Shown here: positions 14,843 through 18,661 of the stretch, one piece after another | Layout of the letters: the number at the start of each line of letters is the position of its first letter | Numbering within the stretch: the stretch's first letter is position 1 | Assembly: GCA_017984035.1 (NCBI GenBank) | Contig: JAGOAF010000029.1 | Coordinates: 1-18,661, forward strand | DNA from: Flavobacterium sp. | GTDB lineage: Bacteria; Bacteroidota; Bacteroidia; Flavobacteriales; Flavobacteriaceae | DNA length: 18,661 bases | Direction: 5' to 3' | Translations under genes and position numbers: made by a program | The notes under the pieces: model-generated | Told to the model about the DNA's origin: nothing | The model's input: the letters and a program-made list of their open reading frames with translations, nothing else | Database searches by the model: none

Positions 14843-15553
14843 TCACGAATCGCCGTTCACGAATTCCGATTCAAACAACTGAGCAAAATGATGTAGAATT
14901 TTAGCTTTCACTTCGTCTTCATCTACTTTTTCGACTCCTAGTTCCACATTAAGTGACGTTACTGCTTTGCCACGAATACCACAAGGAATGATATTGTCAA
15001 AATAGCCCAAATCAGCATTGACGTTTAGGGCAAAACCGTGCATGGTAACCCAACGTGAAGCGCGAACTCCCATCGCACAAATTTTTCGAGCAAAAGGCGT
15101 TCCAACTCCCAACCAAACACCTGTTTCTCCATCGCTTCTTCCGCAAGTCAAACCGTATTCGGCTAGCGTTAAGATGATAGCTTCTTCCAATAATCGCAAG
15201 TATTTATGAATGTCGGTAAAGAAATTTTCTAAGTCTAAAATGGGATAACCAACGATTTGGCCAGGACCGTGATAGGTAATGTCCCCTCCCCGATTGATTT
15301 TATAAAAGGTAGCACCTTTGGCTTCCAATTGCTTTTCAGAAAGCAACAAATTACTCAAATCTCCACTTTTTCCTAAAGTATAGACATGCGGATGTTCTAC
15401 AAAAAGAAAATAGTTAGGTGTTGGCAAGCTGGTTTCGTCTTTTCTATTTTGGATTTTAAGATCGACAATGCCTTTGAACAATTCCTCTTGGTATTCCCAA
15501 GTGGCCTTGTAATCTTTGTTTCCTAAATCGAATAATTGGATTTGTTTGTTCAT
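14843..15553 (-). CDS. lipB: Octanoyl-[acyl-carrier-protein]:protein N-octanoyltransferase
   Basis: A 236-residue cytosolic enzyme that moves octanoate from ACP to the lipoyl domains of 2-oxoacid dehydrogenases and GcvH, the first step of lipoate synthesis. Motifs are complete: HPHVYTLGKSGD (54-65), RGGDITYHGPGQIVGYP (88-104), Lys157 in ARKICAMGVR, MHGFALNV (171-178) and the acyl-carrying Cys191 in NIIPCGI. The C-terminal tail (SEFVNGDS) is written in DNA carrying short TTCGTGA-like repeats, so the last residues may be a recent extension. Promoter TACCTTTG lies about 55 nt upstream. It is divergent from lysS and convergent with rnhB. Confidence 0.96.
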   Translation of the reverse strand: MNKQIQLFDLGNKDYKATWEYQEELFKGIVDLKIQNRKDETSLPTPNYFLFVEHPHVYTLGKSGDLSNLLLSEKQLEAKGATFYKINRGGDITYHGPGQIVGYPILDLENFFTDIHKYLRLLEEAIILTLAEYGLTCGRSDGETGVWLGVGTPFARKICAMGVRASRWVTMHGFALNVNADLGYFDNIIPCGIRGKAVTSLNVELGVEKVDEDEVKAKILHHFAQLFESEFVNGDS

Positions 15554-15607
15554 TTGTTACTGCGAGGTACGAATTCATTTTAAATCGTTCCTTTTTTTAT
15601 TGCGAGC

Positions 15608-15615
15608 CAAAGGTA
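15608..15615 (-). promoter_or_regulatory. Promoter -7 element of lipB
   Basis: TACCTTTG (15615..15608) on the minus strand matches TAnnTTTG exactly. Upstream at the right distance is only a T-run (GTTTT). Leader length would be about 45-50 nt. Confidence 0.5.
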
Positions 15616-15642
15616 CAAAGTTTTGAAAATAAAAACGCCTTT

Positions 15643-15778
15643 TCTAACCCTTCCCGAAGATTCGGGAGTAGCGGCATATTTTTAAAGCTGTGCAAGCTTT
15701 AAAAAATAGAGCGTACAGCAGGACCTAAAGAGATGAAAAAACAAAAATAACTGCTCCTGAAAAAACTAGGATGTTTTT
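15643..15778 (+). ncRNA. Structured intergenic element (candidate repeat or small RNA)
   Basis: The lipB-lysS spacer holds three hairpins in a row: TCCCGA-AGAT-TCGGGA (15652-15667); an 11-bp stem TTTTTAAAGCT / AGCTTTAAAAA with loop GTGCA (15679-15705), framed by TAGCGGCAT and ATAGAGCGTA; and TGAAAAA..C / GTTTTTCA near 15759-15780. In addition AGCAG (about 15717) can pair with CTGCT (15751-15755). The frame 'TAGCGGCAT-hairpin-ATAGmG..-AGC-GGACC' resembles a dispersed intergenic element I recall from Flavobacteria, possibly related to the Flavo-1 RNA motif; I cannot verify that. Strand is assumed. No convincing ORF runs through it. Confidence 0.4.
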
Positions 15779-15790
15779 CAATTTTTGAAA

Positions 15791-15820
15791 TTGCTACGTT
15801 TTCAAATTTAACTATCTTTG
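15791..15820 (+). promoter_or_regulatory. Promoter of lysS
   Basis: TTG (15791-15793), exactly 19 nt, then TATCTTTG (15813-15820): the best plus-strand fit to the Bacteroidota promoter in the window. The start site would be about 15826, with a leader of about 16 nt and no Shine-Dalgarno site. Confidence 0.7.
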
Positions 15821-15841
15821 CGCTCTTAAAAACCGAATACA

Positions 15842-17551
15842 ATGGCATTATCCGAACAAGAAATTTTACGTAGAGAAGCACTTACCGAATTACGCAATTT
15901 AGGTATTGAGCCTTATCCAGCAGCCGAGTTTACCACCACCGCTTATTCGAGCGAAATCCTAGCTAACTTCGAGAAATACGAAGGTAAGGAAGTGATTTTA
16001 GCCGGTCGATTGATGGGGAAACGCATCATGGGAAAGGCTTCGTTTGCCGAATTGAAGGATGCTGAAGGACGTATTCAAGTCTATGTTTCGAGAGATGACA
16101 TTTCGGATGATGAAGAAAAAACGATGTACAATGTGGTTTTCAAAAAACTATTAGACATTGGTGATTTCATTGGGATTCGCGGAACGGTTTTCAAAACCCA
16201 AGTTGGCGAAATCTCGGTTCACGTATACGGTTTAACGGTTTTGGCGAAAGCCTTGAAACCACTACCTGTAGTGAAAATGGATGCCGATGGTAAAATCCAC
16301 GATGCCTTTGCCGATCCGGAACAAAGGTACCGTCGTCGTTATGTGGATTTAACCGTAAACGATCATGTGAAAGATACTTTTATCAAAAGAACTAAATTGT
16401 TCAATGCGATGCGTTCGTTTTTTAACGACAAAGGATATTTAGAAGTGGAAACACCAGTTTTACAACCGATTCCAGGTGGTGCTGCGGCGCGACCATTTAT
16501 CACACACCACAACTCGCTTGACATTCCGCTATACATGCGTATTGCTAATGAGTTGTATTTAAAAAGATTGATTGTTGGTGGATTTGAAGGTGTGTATGAG
16601 TTCTCAAAAAACTTCCGTAACGAAGGAATGGACAGAACGCACAACCCAGAATTTACCGCTATGGAAATATATGTAGCCTACAAAGACTACAACTGGATGA
16701 TGCACTTTACCGAAAACTTACTGGAGCACTGTGCCATTGGGGTGAACGGAACAAGTGAAGTGACTTTTGGCGAACACAAAATCAATTTTAAAGCGCCTTA
16801 TGCAAGAGTGACTATGACGGATGCTATCAAACAGTTTACTGGTTTTGATATTTCTGGTAAGTCAGAAGCGGAATTGTTTGCTGCTGCTAAAGGCATGGGA
16901 ATCGACGTGGACGAAACCATGGGGAAAGGGAAATTGATTGACGAAATTTTTGGCGCTAAATGCGAAGGAAATTACATCCAACCCACTTTCATCACGGATT
17001 ATCCAAAAGAAATGAGTCCGCTTTGTAAACAACACCGTGACAATCCAGAACTGACGGAACGTTTTGAATTGATGGTGTGTGGAAAAGAGGTTGCCAATGC
17101 GTATTCAGAATTGAATGACCCAATTGACCAAAGAGAACGTTTTGAAGACCAAATGCGTTTGGCCGAAAAAGGGGATGATGAAGCGAATGGCGTGATCGAC
17201 GAGGATTTCTTACGAGCGTTGGAATACGGAATGCCACCCACTTCTGGATTAGGAATTGGAATGGACCGATTGATGATGTTCTTGACGAACAATGCGTCTA
17301 TTCAAGAAGTGTTGTTCTTCCCGCAAATGCGACCAGAGAAAAAACAAGTTCAAATCGAATTGACTGATGAAGAAAAGTTAATCGTTGATTTATTGAAAGC
17401 GAACCACAACCAAATGGATTTGGGTGCATTGAAAGCCAAATCAGAATTGAGCGGTAAAAAATGGGATGCTGCCACCAAAGGTTTATCCCAACACAAACTG
17501 ATTAAAGTTAGTGTGGCTGGAGATAGCAAAATAATGGAATTGATTGGATAA
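15842..17551 (+). CDS. lysS: Lysyl-tRNA synthetase, class II
   Basis: A 569-residue enzyme charging tRNA-Lys. The N-terminal OB-fold anticodon-binding domain (about 50-145, VILAGRLMGKRIMGKASFAE) is followed by the class II core. Motif 1 lies around TKLFNAMRSFFNDKGYLEVE (184-203) with PGGAAARPF; motif 2 is FRNEGMDRTHNPEFT (258-272); motif 3 is GLGIGMDRLMMF (469-480). The core ends near residue 500. A further 70 residues (LTDEEKLIVDLLKANHNQMD...) form a helical, winged-helix-like tail found in Bacteroidota LysRS and absent from the roughly 505-residue enterobacterial enzymes. Coding sequence is visibly less AT-rich than the neighbours, as expected for a well-expressed gene. Own promoter and strong terminator make it a single-gene unit. 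Confidence 0.97.
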   Translation: MALSEQEILRREALTELRNLGIEPYPAAEFTTTAYSSEILANFEKYEGKEVILAGRLMGKRIMGKASFAELKDAEGRIQVYVSRDDISDDEEKTMYNVVFKKLLDIGDFIGIRGTVFKTQVGEISVHVYGLTVLAKALKPLPVVKMDADGKIHDAFADPEQRYRRRYVDLTVNDHVKDTFIKRTKLFNAMRSFFNDKGYLEVETPVLQPIPGGAAARPFITHHNSLDIPLYMRIANELYLKRLIVGGFEGVYEFSKNFRNEGMDRTHNPEFTAMEIYVAYKDYNWMMHFTENLLEHCAIGVNGTSEVTFGEHKINFKAPYARVTMTDAIKQFTGFDISGKSEAELFAAAKGMGIDVDETMGKGKLIDEIFGAKCEGNYIQPTFITDYPKEMSPLCKQHRDNPELTERFELMVCGKEVANAYSELNDPIDQRERFEDQMRLAEKGDDEANGVIDEDFLRALEYGMPPTSGLGIGMDRLMMFLTNNASIQEVLFFPQMRPEKKQVQIELTDEEKLIVDLLKANHNQMDLGALKAKSELSGKKWDAATKGLSQHKLIKVSVAGDSKIMELIG

Positions 17552-17568
17552 ATTAATTTTGCAATGAT

Positions 17569-17604
17569 AAAAAAAAGGAGCTTCAATTGAAGCTCCTTTT
17601 TTTT
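17569..17604. terminator. Bidirectional terminator between lysS and the Cys-motif barrel gene
   Basis: A perfect stem GGAGCTTC-AATT-GAAGCTCC (17577-17596) is flanked by eight A on the left and eight T on the right, so it can end transcription from both sides. It starts 18 nt after the lysS stop and ends 3 nt before the stop codon of the convergent minus-strand gene. Confidence 0.95.
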
Positions 17605-17607
17605 GTT

Positions 17608-18561
17608 TTACAACGAATAATTCAAATTTATACTCCAGCGGTAATTGGCTTCCACATTGCCGCCCGTTAAATTTTGTTTGATGGGTAACATGGCATTGGC
17701 ACCAAACGAAAAAGCATTTCGCCCCACTTCAAAACCAATTTTGCCAAACAAAGCATTGCCTGAAGTTTCCTTTAATTGAATTCCGTGTTGGTAATTACTT
17801 GCATACGTTTCGCCAGCCAATCCCAATTGAGGTGCAAAAGACAAGGCCTCTTTTTCGTATAAATAGAAAAATGTTGCCGCATAGTTCAATTGGTTTCCAA
17901 AACGGTAGTTTTTTTGATTTTCGGTTTTAATGACGTAATTCAGCATCGTATTCAGTCCAAATTGCTTTCTTCTTACAATGTATTCGGTTGCCAAAAGATA
18001 ATCCCAACTCCCCGTTCCAACTTGAAAACTCGGGTTGATCGCTCCTGAATTGGTTTCGTTAAATTTTCCTGTGGGTAGTTTCAATCCCCCTCCCATTTGC
18101 CAAGTGTGAACCAAATAAGTGCTGTCTTTATGGGTTTGATACAAACGATACATGGCTAATAACGTAATATCTCCAATACCACGTATCGATTGCTTTCCTG
18201 CTGGAGTGTCCCTATTGTGCGAATGATACGGAAGTAAAACCGAAATTTGAATATCTTCCTTTACGGGAATTCGAGCCCAAACTTGAGTAGTATTGAAATT
18301 TTCTTTGTACCAAAGCGAATTACTATACAAGCCATCTGTCGATTGGTACTGTTGATTGAAATAACGTACCCCAACAAAATTAGAATTCAACATCGAAGCA
18401 AAACCCATGCTGCCACCACTTGCAGAACATCCACAAGCATCACAATCGTCTTCCATAAAATCATGGAATTTTGCAAACGGATTTATAAACTGCAAACTAT
18501 CTTTTTCATTGGCATTAGCCAATTGGCAAAGAATTATAAATAGAAATGCTATTTTTTTCAT
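17608..18561 (-). CDS. Outer-membrane beta-barrel 'transporter'-like protein with CxxCxC motif
   Basis: A 317-residue exported protein. The signal peptide (MKKIAFLFIILCQLANA) is followed by a short linker and a cysteine motif, Cys40-x2-Cys43-x-Cys45, in DDCDACGCSASGGSMGF. The remainder is beta-barrel-like, with alternating aromatic and polar residues, repeated motifs such as RGIGDITLLAMYRL and GGGLKLPTGKFNET that recall the MetA-pathway/'transporter' barrel families, and a final strand RWSINLNYSL. Function is not established. The ATG at 18561 is used; the frame reaches an upstream TTG (18570). It follows the putative cytochrome-c peroxidase gene by 15 nt, so it is the last gene of that operon. 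The Cys motif and peroxidase partner suggest a metal- or redox-related job, an inference. Confidence 0.75.
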   Translation of the reverse strand: MKKIAFLFIILCQLANANEKDSLQFINPFAKFHDFMEDDCDACGCSASGGSMGFASMLNSNFVGVRYFNQQYQSTDGLYSNSLWYKENFNTTQVWARIPVKEDIQISVLLPYHSHNRDTPAGKQSIRGIGDITLLAMYRLYQTHKDSTYLVHTWQMGGGLKLPTGKFNETNSGAINPSFQVGTGSWDYLLATEYIVRRKQFGLNTMLNYVIKTENQKNYRFGNQLNYAATFFYLYEKEALSFAPQLGLAGETYASNYQHGIQLKETSGNALFGKIGFEVGRNAFSFGANAMLPIKQNLTGGNVEANYRWSINLNYSL

Positions 18562-18576
18562 TAGAATCAATTACAA

Positions 18577-18661
18577 TTAATATTCAGAAAATCGTTTGTC
18601 AGTTAAATACTGCGTATCCGTTAAGGTTTTCAAGAAAGCAATTACTTGCGATTTCTCTGAA
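18577..18661 (-). CDS. C-terminal end of a probable di-haem cytochrome-c peroxidase (partial)
   Basis: The window edge cuts this gene; only the last 27 codons and a TAA stop (18579..18577) are present. The peptide includes SEKSQVIAFLKTLTD and ends TDKRFSEY. The phrase 'L-x-AFLKTLTD' followed by a short tail is characteristic of the C-terminus of MauG/CcpA-type di-haem cytochrome-c peroxidases of Bacteroidota. No haem-binding CxxCH is inside the window, so the call rests on this tail alone. It is upstream of, and 15 nt from, the Cys-motif barrel gene on the same strand. Confidence 0.65.
   Translation of the reverse strand, partial: SEKSQVIAFLKTLTDTQYLTDKRFSEY

Noticed and set aside
15699..15881. 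Minus-strand 60-codon frame across the lipB-lysS spacer and the lysS start
   Set aside because: It runs through the structured element and the lysS promoter and start codon, with no initiation context; better explained as chance in AT-rich DNA.
1..18661. CRISPR array, insertion sequence, prophage or defence island
   Set aside because: No evenly spaced direct repeats, transposase, phage structural gene or known defence domain was seen on either strand; gene content is housekeeping and envelope functions.

Overview
The window looks like a chromosomal segment of a Bacteroidota bacterium, most likely Flavobacteriaceae and probably Flavobacterium. Four things point there: very AT-rich intergenic DNA; promoters of the Bacteroidota type (TAnnTTTG, in several cases with a TTTG/TTG-like element about 19 nt upstream); almost no Shine-Dalgarno sequences except a strong one before rpsU; and lineage-typical families (SusC/SusD pair, DUF2851, Porin_10, small PspC protein, lysyl-tRNA synthetase with a C-terminal extension). 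The genus is inferred from remembered family resemblance, not from a search.

Left part (1-1900, all minus strand) is a translation-linked block. Reading leftwards it holds rpsU (bS21), a XerC-type tyrosine recombinase, a short ribosome hibernation factor, then tRNA-Thr(UGU) and tRNA-Tyr(GUA). Several control elements are packed in: a Shine-Dalgarno and promoter before rpsU, a long hairpin whose U-tract abuts the xerC start codon, and a terminator after hpf that overlaps the predicted tRNA promoter.

Middle part (1.9-14.0 kb). Minus-strand genes are an acyl-CoA dehydrogenase and a membrane-anchored triple helix-hairpin-helix protein. Divergent from the latter is a plus-strand APC-family amino-acid permease. 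A long palindromic two-way terminator separates the permease from a minus-strand DUF2851 / PspC-like pair. Next come a Porin_10-type outer-membrane barrel and a SusC/SusD outer-membrane uptake pair with its own promoter and terminator. No glycan-degrading enzymes or dedicated regulators flank the Sus pair in this window, so its substrate cannot be named.

Right part (14.1-18.7 kb). rnhB (+) converges on lipB (-). A 288-nt spacer between the divergent lipB and lysS carries both promoters and a structured element that may be a dispersed Flavobacteria repeat or RNA. lysS (+) ends at a perfect two-way terminator shared with a minus-strand outer-membrane barrel protein bearing a CxxCxC motif. Upstream of that gene is the 3' end of what looks like a di-haem cytochrome-c peroxidase, cut by the window edge.

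Most of the window is ordinary housekeeping and envelope DNA. I see no insertion sequence, prophage, CRISPR array or defence system. The most interesting leads are the rpsU-xerC-hpf-tRNA control signals, the nuclease-like motif set in the DUF2851 protein, the structured lipB-lysS spacer element, and the peroxidase/Cys-motif barrel pair.
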